From NCBI GenBank assembly GCA_003175865.1, contig PSRF01000382.1, positions 1 through 6,365 on the forward strand: DNA of 6,365 nt. Reading direction: 5' to 3'. The notes under the pieces were generated by a model. That model was not told the origin of the DNA and did not search any database. It worked only from the letters and a program-made list of their open reading frames with translations. This DNA comes from Blastocatellia bacterium. GTDB lineage: Bacteria; Acidobacteriota; Blastocatellia; Pyrinomonadales; Pyrinomonadaceae. Shown piece after piece: positions 1-6,365 of this stretch. A program made the position numbers and the translations under genes. Every line of letters begins with the position of its first letter. Within the stretch, counting starts at the first letter, position 1.

Positions 1-413
1 GAAATGCAAAAAACGTGATTGCCGGAGAGTGTAGATTCGCGCTGGAATGGCGTCCAATTCCCACGCAACCAGCGTCACGTGTTGTTGATCTGGTTCGCGC
101 AGTAATCGAAGAGGAGAAGAGTCTTGATCCAGATTTCGAATGTGAAGTTATTCCAACGCGTTCCGACTCAGGGTTTGAGACGTCGCCTGATTCAAACTTC
201 GTCAAACTGATGGAAGCGAGTGCCGGAAAACCTGCCGGAACGGTCGCGTTCGGTACAGAAGGAGCACCGATGCAAGCACTCGGTAGCGAAGCAATCGTTA
301 TCGGCCCGGGAGACATTCGCGTTGCTCACCGAACCGGCGAATATGTGCCCATCGAAGAGTTGGATCGTTGCACTGAAATACTCACCCAGGCCATCCGAGC
401 CCTTTGTTGTTAG
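1..413 (+). CDS. M20-family deacylase (ArgE/DapE-type), C-terminal fragment, cut by window edge
   Basis: This is the C-terminal part of a zinc-dependent M20 amidohydrolase, most like acetylornithine deacetylase/succinyl-diaminopimelate desuccinylase. The reading frame is open to the left edge (first full codon at 3-5, reading N-A-K-N-V-I-A-G-E), so the GTG at 15 is an internal valine and not a start. About 136 residues are visible. NVIAGECRFALEWRPIP fits the end of the dimerisation ('lid') domain where the chain returns to the catalytic domain. The later FGTEG and GPGDIRVAHRTGEYVP match the family's C-terminal motifs; the His of AHRTGEY corresponds to the last metal ligand and EYVPIEEL is the usual follow-on. 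The N-terminal metal-binding half lies outside the window. The family cleaves N-acyl groups from amino acids in the cytoplasm; whether this one serves arginine synthesis or another N-acyl substrate cannot be told from this part. The stop is TAG at 411-413. Family call is strong, substrate is open. Confidence 0.85.
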   Translation, partial: NAKNVIAGECRFALEWRPIPTQPASRVVDLVRAVIEEEKSLDPDFECEVIPTRSDSGFETSPDSNFVKLMEASAGKPAGTVAFGTEGAPMQALGSEAIVIGPGDIRVAHRTGEYVPIEELDRCTEILTQAIRALCC

Positions 414-560
414 GTGTACAGAACCATCCACAGAGATACGCCGTCCACACGCCCGAGCTTTGACCGCAGCCCAATTTGCGTTAACTTTGCATTCCAGAAA
501 GGCAACCGCAACACCCCCGAATTCCATCGGAATGTTGTTCATTCAGAAAGTCTAGTTTTT

Positions 561-566
561 AGAAGG
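561..566 (+). promoter_or_regulatory. Ribosome binding site fixing the start at 576
   Basis: AGAAGG lies 9 nt before ATG 576 and directly precedes a textbook signal peptide. The same frame opens at a GTG at 414, immediately after the previous gene's stop, but the 54 residues that start would add (MYRTIHRDTP onward) are low-quality sequence in front of the signal peptide. The site therefore supports 576 as the true start. I see no convincing -35/-10 pair in 414-560. Confidence 0.6.
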
Positions 567-575
567 TTCTCCCAG

Positions 576-1703
576 ATGTGTTTCATTCGCCGGTTTGTTT
601 TACCGTCTTTATTTCTAGCACTCCTGCTTTCTGCGTCCATACGAGTTTTTGCACAAGATCAAAAACCTCTGACAAGTCAGGAATTCGTCAGCCTCCTTTA
701 CACGCTGCCTCGTCACCCGGAAAAGCGTGACGAGATAATCGACGAAATCCGAAAACGCGGGATCGGGTTTGCCTTAACAGATGGCATGCGTGGCCTGGTC
801 GCAACCAAAAGTGGGAATGATGCGCTGCTACGTCGCACGCTCGAAGAAGCCGATCGACGACGCGCAAATCCAACGTCAGCAGCTCTACCATCAGCAGAAG
901 AAGCGGACGGTCTCCTGGAGCGAACACGCAACGTCACGCTCGCGGCCGCGAATGCCATGCCTGACTTTCTCGTCAAGCAGATCGTCAAACGGTCTGTCGC
1001 TTACGGAAACACGACGAACTGGGTTCCCCAGGACAATCTCACCATAGCGGTTGGATTTCGCGCACAGGCAGGTGAGGAATACAAACTGCTCACGGTAAAT
1101 GGCATTCCCACCCCGGATGATGTGAAGGAAAGCAGGGACTATAGCAAGTACGTTAAGGGTGCGACCTCAAGTGGTGTCGAATACATCTCCGCAGTTGCCG
1201 ATGTCTTTAAGCCCGAAACAAAAACTGAGTTCCGCGTCGTCGACACCGATACACTGCAAGGAAGACACACGGTAGTTTACGAATACGTGGTCCAGAAAGA
1301 TCGATCGCAACTGACCCTGACTGTCGGCGAAACGGGAAACAGCGCGGTCGTTGGATCCCGAGGCCGAATTTGGATCGATCGGGAACTGGATCGAGTTTTA
1401 CGTTTTGAACAAATCGCGACGGAGATCCCTGGCGATTTTCCCATCACCGCAGCAAGCAGTGTCATCGATTACGATTGGGTCAGCATCAACGAACATAAGT
1501 ACCTGCTACCGTCGCGTTCAGAGATTCTACTCACAACAAACAACGGCAGAATGGTGTTGCAGAGTAGGAACGATGTGCGCTTCCGGAGTTATCAGAAATT
1601 CGGTGCTGAGTTGAAGGTAGTTGATGAAGTTGGTGAAGATGACGATCCGGCTGACAATCCCGAACCAGCGAAGCCTGCAAAGCCAGTCAAACCACCACAA
1701 TAA
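576..1703 (+). CDS. Secreted protein of unknown function with Pro/Lys-rich C-terminal tail
   Basis: The protein is 375 aa from ATG 576. Residues 1-26 form a Sec signal peptide: a basic start (MCFIRR), a hydrophobic core (FVLPSLFLALLLSAS) and a likely signal peptidase I site VFA|QDQ. There is no lipobox cysteine, so a periplasmic or exported soluble protein is expected. Residues 30-120 are charged and probably helical (VSLLYTLPRHPEKRDEIIDEI; LLRRTLEEADRRR). Residues about 155-345 look beta-rich, with alternating strands and motifs such as GRIWIDRELDRVLRFEQ and KYLLPSRSEILL, which resemble LolA-like/lipoprotein-sorting beta folds seen in many secreted acidobacterial proteins; this resemblance is an impression only. 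Residues 354-375 are an acidic stretch (EDDDPAD) followed by a Pro/Lys tail with AKP repeats, which may be disordered or wall-contacting. I do not recognise a specific function and see no catalytic motif. It lies 162 nt after the deacylase, so it could be cotranscribed, but no functional link is evident. Confidence 0.8.
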   Translation: MCFIRRFVLPSLFLALLLSASIRVFAQDQKPLTSQEFVSLLYTLPRHPEKRDEIIDEIRKRGIGFALTDGMRGLVATKSGNDALLRRTLEEADRRRANPTSAALPSAEEADGLLERTRNVTLAAANAMPDFLVKQIVKRSVAYGNTTNWVPQDNLTIAVGFRAQAGEEYKLLTVNGIPTPDDVKESRDYSKYVKGATSSGVEYISAVADVFKPETKTEFRVVDTDTLQGRHTVVYEYVVQKDRSQLTLTVGETGNSAVVGSRGRIWIDRELDRVLRFEQIATEIPGDFPITAASSVIDYDWVSINEHKYLLPSRSEILLTTNNGRMVLQSRNDVRFRSYQKFGAELKVVDEVGEDDDPADNPEPAKPAKPVKPPQ

Positions 1704-1719
1704 TCATGTAAATCGAGAC

Positions 1720-1738
1720 GGTCGACAAGAACGTCGCC
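1720..1738 (+). terminator. Weak terminator-like hairpin after the secreted-protein gene
   Basis: GG(T)CGAC at 1720-1726 pairs with GTCGCC at 1733-1738 across a 6-nt loop (AAGAAC), with one bulged T, followed by TTTAGTTGT. It begins 16 nt after the stop codon at 1703. The stem is short and the T-tract is broken, so intrinsic termination here is only possible; the large inverted repeat just downstream is the alternative stop signal. Confidence 0.3.
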
Positions 1739-1762
1739 TTTAGTTGTGCCTTTGGTTAGAAA

Positions 1763-1879
1763 AGTCAAGCTCTTCTGTCGGACCGCGTACGTCTCGTGCG
1801 CTTGTTGTAGTACAAGCTCGTCAACTTTTGGATAACACAAGCGCACGAGACGTACGCGGTCCGACAGAAGAGCTTGACT
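1763..1879. repeat. Perfect 43-bp inverted repeat (31-nt spacer) between convergent genes
   Basis: The arm at 1763-1805 (starts AGTCAAGCTCTTCTG, ends TGCGCTTGT) is the exact reverse complement of 1837-1879 (starts ACAAGCGCACG, ends GAAGAGCTTGACT). The pairing stops at both ends: 1762/1880 and 1806/1836 do not match. The spacer 1806-1836 contains a further ACAAGC (1812-1817) that could compete with the right arm for GCTTGT (1800-1805). It sits in the 219-nt gap where the plus-strand secreted-protein gene and the minus-strand MBL gene converge, so as RNA it would form a very stable hairpin on either strand and could act as a bidirectional transcription barrier. No T-run follows either arm, so a classic terminator is not shown. 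It could equally be a MITE-like foldback element; I see no target duplication or coding capacity. Confidence 0.85.
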
Positions 1880-1922
1880 GCTTCATTTCGAGGAAGCGTA
1901 CTAAAGGGTTCGCCGCAACGAA

Positions 1923-2879
1923 CTATCCCGCTTTCTTGTAGAGCTCTTTCGACCCACTTATCTCCAGTCCGATTTTTCCTTCACTGTGCGCCAGATCAAG
2001 ATGCGCAACCGCTTCGGAGACCGCCAGGAACCTGTGGACGTCATCAGCACCTGGGAACATCTTTTGTGCGACGTCCCACGCCGTTGATCCTTTCTTAGAA
2101 ACAAGCTTGATCACTTGTGCCTGTCGCTCACGCATCGCGCGCAAGTATCGATTAAAAAGTTCCTCGTAATCATTCACAGGCCCGCCATGTCCACCATAGA
2201 CCATTGTTGGCGCGAACGCCCTCAGACGCGCGAGCGAAACCAGATACTCAGCAAGCGAAGGAAAGCGTTTAGAGGGATCGATCGGATCCGGAGACAGTAC
2301 CGGGTTGGGTGTAATGCGCTTTAACACGCAGTCGCCAGCAATGACAGTGCGATCAGCTTCCCGCACGAATGAACAGGATCCTGGGGTATGACCCGGTGTA
2401 TGCAGGATCCGCAAACTTCCCGACTCAAACTCGAGCTCAGCTTCGTCCCACAATGGACCGTGCTCGTGGTCATCAAACGAGTCCGCGTAGCGTCGCACAC
2501 CTTCATACATCCGACGCATCGTTTCGATCTCATCTTCCGGAACGCCCGCACGCACCAAAAGCGAGCGGTGTTCCTCGTATTGCAAACGACTGTGACGGTG
2601 TCCAGTTTCCCATTCGTGAACAAGTACCTCAGCGTTCTTCGCCTCATCGCGTAAAGAGCGAGCGAGTCCACAATGATCTTCGTGCGCATGTGTGAGCACG
2701 ATGCGACGCAGGTCTGAAACAAGATAACCGGCGGCACGTAATCCTGCGCGAAGAGCGTCGATGGCTTCCTTTGTTTTGGGACCGGTGTCGATCATGGTCA
2801 GAGGGTCTTCGGCAATTAGATAAACATTCACCGGACCGATGTAGAAGGGAGTGGGAAGTGAGATGGGAACGATCTTCAT
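1923..2879 (-). CDS. MBL-fold metallo-hydrolase with C-terminal winged-helix region (LACTB2-like)
   Basis: The protein is 318 aa and begins MKIVPISLPTPF, a usual start for this family. The metallo-beta-lactamase signature is intact: THAHEDHCG gives H64, H66, D68 and H69; HTPGHTPGS gives H164; AGDCV gives D183; GGHGG gives H231. These are the ligands of a two-metal hydrolase. IDTGP near residues 30-34 is the conserved strand before the active site. Residues about 240-305 (ELFNRYLRAMRERQ, then KKGSTAWDVAQKMFP and VSEAVAHLDLAHSEGKI) look like the beta-lactamase-associated winged-helix domain found in LACTB2-like proteins. Such proteins hydrolyse thioesters, phosphoesters or RNA in the cytoplasm; the substrate is not predictable here. 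It is the last minus-strand gene, 108 nt after the four-helix-bundle gene and downstream of beta-oxidation genes, which loosely favours a thioester-type role. No purine-rich ribosome site precedes the ATG; instead heptad repeats reach to within 5 nt of it. Confidence 0.9.
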   Translation of the reverse strand: MKIVPISLPTPFYIGPVNVYLIAEDPLTMIDTGPKTKEAIDALRAGLRAAGYLVSDLRRIVLTHAHEDHCGLARSLRDEAKNAEVLVHEWETGHRHSRLQYEEHRSLLVRAGVPEDEIETMRRMYEGVRRYADSFDDHEHGPLWDEAELEFESGSLRILHTPGHTPGSCSFVREADRTVIAGDCVLKRITPNPVLSPDPIDPSKRFPSLAEYLVSLARLRAFAPTMVYGGHGGPVNDYEELFNRYLRAMRERQAQVIKLVSKKGSTAWDVAQKMFPGADDVHRFLAVSEAVAHLDLAHSEGKIGLEISGSKELYKKAG

Positions 2880-2883
2880 TGTC

Positions 2884-2904
2884 GATTGCCGATTGCGGAT
2901 TTTG
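2884..2904. repeat. Short heptad repeat, GATTGCS type, abutting the MBL start codon
   Basis: Three consecutive 7-mers beginning GATT (GATTGCC at 2884, GATTGCG at 2891, GATTTTG at 2898) fill the leader of the MBL gene, ending 4 nt before its start codon on the minus strand. Period-7 short tandem repeats of this kind are known in several bacterial groups, notably cyanobacteria (STRR sequences). With three partly degenerate units this is a modest call. Confidence 0.55.
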
Positions 2905-2926
2905 TGATTTGAGCTTCGAAGTCTAG

Positions 2927-2971
2927 TGAGATCTGAGATCTCTGATTTGAGATCTCAGATCTCAACTCTTA
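2927..2971. repeat. GATCTSA heptad array forming a 16-bp hairpin, left of the four-helix-bundle gene
   Basis: From 2930 to 2964 there are five contiguous 7-mers starting with GAT (two are GATCTCA, the others vary at one or two positions), and 2965-2971 (ACTCTTA) looks like a decayed sixth. The array is also an inverted repeat: 2927-2942 (TGAGATCTGAGATCTC) pairs exactly with 2949-2964 (GAGATCTCAGATCTCA) across the 6-nt loop TGATTT. Each half is itself a 15-nt palindrome with one central base (GAGATCT-N-AGATCTC). It lies in the 108-nt spacer between the stop of the four-helix-bundle gene and the MBL start, and could act as a hairpin in their transcript. There is no T-run after it on either strand. 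Confidence 0.8.
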
Positions 2972-2987
2972 AATAATCTCACAAGTC

Positions 2988-3479
2988 TCACGTCTCCTCA
3001 TGGTGTCCGCCTTTTCTCATTTCTTCCAGTTCCTTCAAGAATTCCTGACGCTCGCGTTTTGCCTGTTCCATTCGCCGGGACTTTTCAGTCAAATACCTAG
3101 GACCGCGAATGTCTGTGTTCTGCAATGAATCAAGCCAGCGGCGAAGTTGTTTGGAAATGCTTTCTGCTCGCGCCCTGATATCTAAGATCTGAGATCTTAA
3201 AACCTTGAAACGCGGCAACCGCTCCAAAAGATTTGTTAAGGAACGTGTTTCACCCGAGGAACCTTTGGAAATGTAAAGAAACGTGATCGTCTCTTGCGTC
3301 GTCCCCCTCTCAAATCCTTCGGCAATGTTATTCGAGATGGAGGCCACTGCTCGTTCGATCTGATCCTTAATCCCATAATACCCTTGGAATTCTCGTCGAG
3401 CTGTCAGTTCAAAGACATGCACTGCCAATTCGATCGCATCCGGCCATACGGGCAGTTCTTCAAATCTGTTGTACTTCAT
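2988..3479 (-). CDS. Four-helix-bundle protein (S23 / 23S rRNA intervening-sequence family)
   Basis: The protein is 163 aa. Residues 44-78 (VASISNNIAEGFERG onward to FLYISKGSSGE) carry the family hallmark: an SNNIAEG-like turn, a Glu/Thr-rich helix and the GSSGE segment. Helix 1 is about 10-28, helix 2 about 36-55, helix 3 about 62-88 and helix 4 about 97-119. Family members are usually about 120 aa; here residues 122-163 add a strongly charged helix (YLTEKSRRMEQAKRERQ, then EELR-like repeats) that may bind nucleic acid or a partner. Relatives include proteins encoded in 23S rRNA intervening sequences and Avd of diversity-generating retroelements, a pentameric nucleic-acid-binding bundle; the cellular role of stand-alone members is unknown. 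No reverse transcriptase or rRNA is nearby. The gene is bracketed by GATCTSA palindromes and contains one at 3183-3199, encoding roughly V93-D100 between helices 3 and 4. The start ATG 3479 has GGAGG 12 nt upstream; an ATG at 3498 is out of frame. Confidence 0.88.
   Translation of the reverse strand: MKYNRFEELPVWPDAIELAVHVFELTARREFQGYYGIKDQIERAVASISNNIAEGFERGTTQETITFLYISKGSSGETRSLTNLLERLPRFKVLRSQILDIRARAESISKQLRRWLDSLQNTDIRGPRYLTEKSRRMEQAKRERQEFLKELEEMRKGGHHEET
3183..3199. repeat. Intragenic AGATCT-G-AGATCT palindrome
   Basis: TAAGATCT and AGATCTTA are exact reverse complements around one central G at 3191. The core equals two heptads (GATCTGA 3186-3192, GATCTTA 3193-3199) of the same family that flanks the gene. 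Read on the minus strand within the four-helix-bundle frame it encodes the segment around L94-R-S-Q-I-L-D, between the helix carrying GSSGE and the next helix, a place where inserted residues would be tolerated. Confidence 0.7.
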
Positions 3480-3491
3480 CGTGAGGAAAGG

Positions 3492-3496
3492 CCTCC
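3492..3496 (-). promoter_or_regulatory. Ribosome binding site of the four-helix-bundle gene
   Basis: GGAGG on the minus strand (CCTCC at 3492-3496) lies 12 nt before the ATG at 3479. The spacing is longer than the usual 5-9 nt, so initiation may be moderate. An ATG overlaps the site at 3498-3496 but is out of frame, which supports 3479 as the start. Confidence 0.5.
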
Positions 3497-3532
3497 ATAG
3501 TGAGAATGGATAAAGCCGGAATACTAATTAAA

Positions 3533-3568
3533 TATCTCAACTCTGAGATCTCAGATCTCAGATCAGAG
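3533..3568. repeat. GATCTSA heptad array, right of the four-helix-bundle gene
   Basis: Five 7-mers can be laid end to end from 3533 to 3567, with two perfect GATCTCA units at 3547-3560 and decayed ones on either side (ACTCTGA, GATCAGA). The 17 bases TGAGATCTCAGATCTCA at 3544-3560 are identical to 2948-2964 on the other side of the gene, and ATCTCAACTCT at 3534-3544 is identical to 2959-2969. CTCTGA (3541-3546) and TCAGAG (3563-3568) form an outer inverted pair. It lies in the 200-nt spacer between the acyl-CoA dehydrogenase stop and the four-helix-bundle start. The rest of that spacer shows only a weak AT-rich 7-bp stem (3604-3610 with 3618-3624) and no clear promoter. Confidence 0.75.
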
Positions 3569-3679
3569 AGAAAACACCACGTTCGAACAACGAGCTTAAG
3601 CCCAATTGTTCACGACCAACAATTCAACACCAAAACCGGAAGTCGCAAAACCGAACGAAGAACAAGGTCCGCTGCCGCC

Positions 3680-5464
<1,785 letters not shown>

Positions 5465-5471
5465 GGCTGCG

Positions 5472-5477
5472 TCCTTT
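5472..5477 (-). promoter_or_regulatory. Ribosome binding site of the acyl-CoA dehydrogenase
   Basis: AAAGGA on the minus strand (TCCTTT at 5472-5477) sits 7 nt before ATG 5464. It is separated by one base from the edge of the large inverted repeat that begins at 5479, so folding of that repeat in the mRNA would place a strong stem right against the ribosome site. Confidence 0.7.
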
Positions 5478-5478
5478 C

Positions 5479-5582
5479 TGTAGGGGCGGCACTCCGTGGC
5501 CGCCCTTTCTTAATCTATTAATTGCTTTTCGGGACTCAACGCGTTCTGGAAGAACGGGCGGCCACGGAGGGCCGCCCCTACA
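5479..5582. repeat. Inverted pair of REP-like palindromes with GTAG heads (BIME-like)
   Basis: Arms 5479-5510 and 5551-5582 are reverse complements at 30 of 32 positions (mismatches at 5491/5570 and 5506/5555), separated by 40 nt. Each arm is itself a small palindrome: GGGCGGC 5484-5490 with GCCGCCC 5499-5505 around an 8-nt loop in the left arm, and 5556-5562 with 5571-5577 in the right arm. Each palindrome is preceded on its own strand by GTAG (5480-5483; reverse complement of 5578-5581), the head tetranucleotide typical of REP elements handled by REP-associated tyrosine transposases (RAYTs). Two such units head-out form a BIME-like doublet. It fills nearly all of the 119-nt spacer between the thiolase stop (5584) and the acyl-CoA dehydrogenase ribosome site (5472). 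No RAYT gene is in the window. Confidence 0.8.
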
Positions 5583-5583
5583 T

Positions 5584-6365
5584 TTAAACCCTCTCAAATA
5601 TTCCGGCGGCGCCCATGCCCCCACCAACACACATTGTCACCATTCCATAGCGACCATTGCGACGCTCTAACTCGCGCAGTATTGAGGCGGTTAGTTTTGC
5701 ACCTGTGCAGCCGAGCGGATGGCCCAGTGCAATCGCCCCACCGTTGACATTCACTTTGTCCTGATCCAAACCGAGCGTCTTAATTACGGCCAACGACTGC
5801 GCCGCAAAAGCCTCATTCAGCTCGATCACGTCAATATCGTTCAAAGTCAATCCGGCAAGTTTTAAAGCCTTTGGGATGGCGAACACCGGACCAATGCCCA
5901 TCTCTTCAGGCAAACAACCCGCCGTCGCATACGCAACAAAGCGCGCCATCGGCTTCGCTCCTAATTCCTTTGCACGTTCGTCTGACATCACTATTGCAGC
6001 AGCGGCACCATCAGACATCTGCGACGCATTGCCCGCTGTGATCGTTCCCTTTGCGTGAAATGCCGGCTTCAGTTTCGCCAGTCCCTCAGCAGAGGAATCG
6101 CGACGAACTCCTTCGTCCTTGTCGAATACAATCTCGCGTCGTTGCTTCTTGCCTTTTTCATCCAACTCTTCCAACACGACGTTGAGCGGGACAGTCTCCT
6201 CTTTAAACTTATTGGCATCCAGGGCCGCAGCCGCACGTTGGTGCGATCTCAACGCAAACTCATCTTGCTGTTCGCGCGTGACCTCATACTTGCGCGCCAC
6301 ATTCTCAGTCGCGAGTCCCATGTTCAGATAGAAATCCGGATAGTGCTCGACGAGATAAGGGTTCG
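5584..6365 (-). CDS. fadA: Thiolase (acetyl-CoA acyltransferase, FadA-type), N-terminus cut by window edge
   Basis: About 260 C-terminal residues of a roughly 400-aa thiolase are visible. The frame is open through the right edge ([21 protein letters not shown]), so the ATG at 6321 is internal; the N-terminal third with the nucleophilic cysteine is outside. Visible family motifs are [37 protein letters not shown] (NEAFA motif), [16 protein letters not shown] with the catalytic His, and [13 protein letters not shown] with the second catalytic Cys near the C-terminus. Thiolases cleave 3-ketoacyl-CoA with CoA to give acetyl-CoA, or run in reverse in biosynthesis. The acyl-CoA dehydrogenase directly downstream on the same strand argues for the degradative, beta-oxidation role. 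A hydratase/3-hydroxyacyl-CoA dehydrogenase gene would be expected just beyond the right edge, which is an inference. The stop is TAA, one base before the REP-like pair. Confidence 0.93.
   Translation of the reverse strand, partial: NPYLVEHYPDFYLNMGLATENVARKYEVTREQQDEFALRSHQRAAAALDANKFKEETVPLNVVLEELDEKGKKQRREIVFDKDEGVRRDSSAEGLAKLKPAFHAKGTITAGNASQMSDGAAAAIVMSDERAKELGAKPMARFVAYATAGCLPEEMGIGPVFAIPKALKLAGLTLNDIDVIELNEAFAAQSLAVIKTLGLDQDKVNVNGGAIALGHPLGCTGAKLTASILRELERRNGRYGMVTMCVGGGMGAAGIFERV

Noticed and set aside
521..533. Small hairpin ATTCC-ATC-GGAAT before the secreted-protein gene
   Set aside because: Only 5 bp with a 3-nt loop and no T-run; it does not stand out from chance as a terminator of the deacylase gene.
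414..575. N-terminal extension of the secreted protein to a GTG at 414
   Set aside because: It would start directly on the previous stop codon, lacks its own ribosome site and would bury the signal peptide 54 residues inside the protein; ATG 576 with AGAAGG is better.
2988..3479. Diversity-generating retroelement with the four-helix-bundle protein as Avd
   Set aside because: There is no reverse transcriptase and no template/variable repeat pair with adenine-biased differences in the window.
2927..3568. CRISPR-like array
   Set aside because: The repeat unit is 7 bp, the units are contiguous without unique spacers, and no cas gene is present.
3604..3624. AATTGTT / AACAATT stem after the acyl-CoA dehydrogenase as a terminator
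   Set aside because: AT-rich 7-bp stem with no T-run in the direction of transcription; too weak to call.

Overview
The window looks like a piece of a mid-GC (around 50% by eye) bacterial chromosome. The best guess is Acidobacteriota, possibly a Blastocatellia/Pyrinomonadaceae-like organism or a metagenome bin of one. That guess rests on the style of the secreted protein at 576-1703, the stand-alone four-helix-bundle gene and the repeat-rich spacers. It is an inference, not a proven placement. No rRNA, tRNA, CRISPR array, phage or transposase gene is visible.

Layout. The left part is on the plus strand: the C-terminal end of an M20-family ArgE/DapE-type deacylase enters from the left edge (to 413). 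It is followed by a Sec-exported protein of unknown function with a Pro/Lys-rich tail (576-1703). This strand meets the minus-strand genes in a convergent spacer (1704-1922) that holds a perfect 43-bp inverted repeat. Everything to the right is on the minus strand. In transcription order these are a thiolase (FadA-type, cut by the right edge), a VLCAD/FadE-like acyl-CoA dehydrogenase of 594 aa, a four-helix-bundle (S23/IVP family) protein, and a metallo-beta-lactamase-fold hydrolase with a C-terminal winged-helix region.

How they work together. The thiolase and acyl-CoA dehydrogenase are the last and first enzymes of the fatty-acid beta-oxidation spiral and very probably share a transcript. 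Their 119-nt spacer is almost wholly filled by a pair of inverted REP-like palindromes with GTAG heads. The MBL hydrolase could be a downstream accessory of the same cluster, but the four-helix-bundle gene and its repeat-rich flanks separate it from the beta-oxidation pair.

The most unusual structure is the set of period-7 repeats (consensus GATCTSA, forming AGATCT-N-AGATCT palindromes). They bracket the four-helix-bundle gene on both sides and also occur once inside its coding sequence, and a second heptad family (GATTGCS) abuts the MBL start codon. Together with the REP pair and the 43-bp hairpin, a 6.4-kb window carries three different repeat families. The genes themselves are ordinary. 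I see no convincing complete new system, but the four-helix-bundle gene with its heptad palindromes is the best candidate for one.
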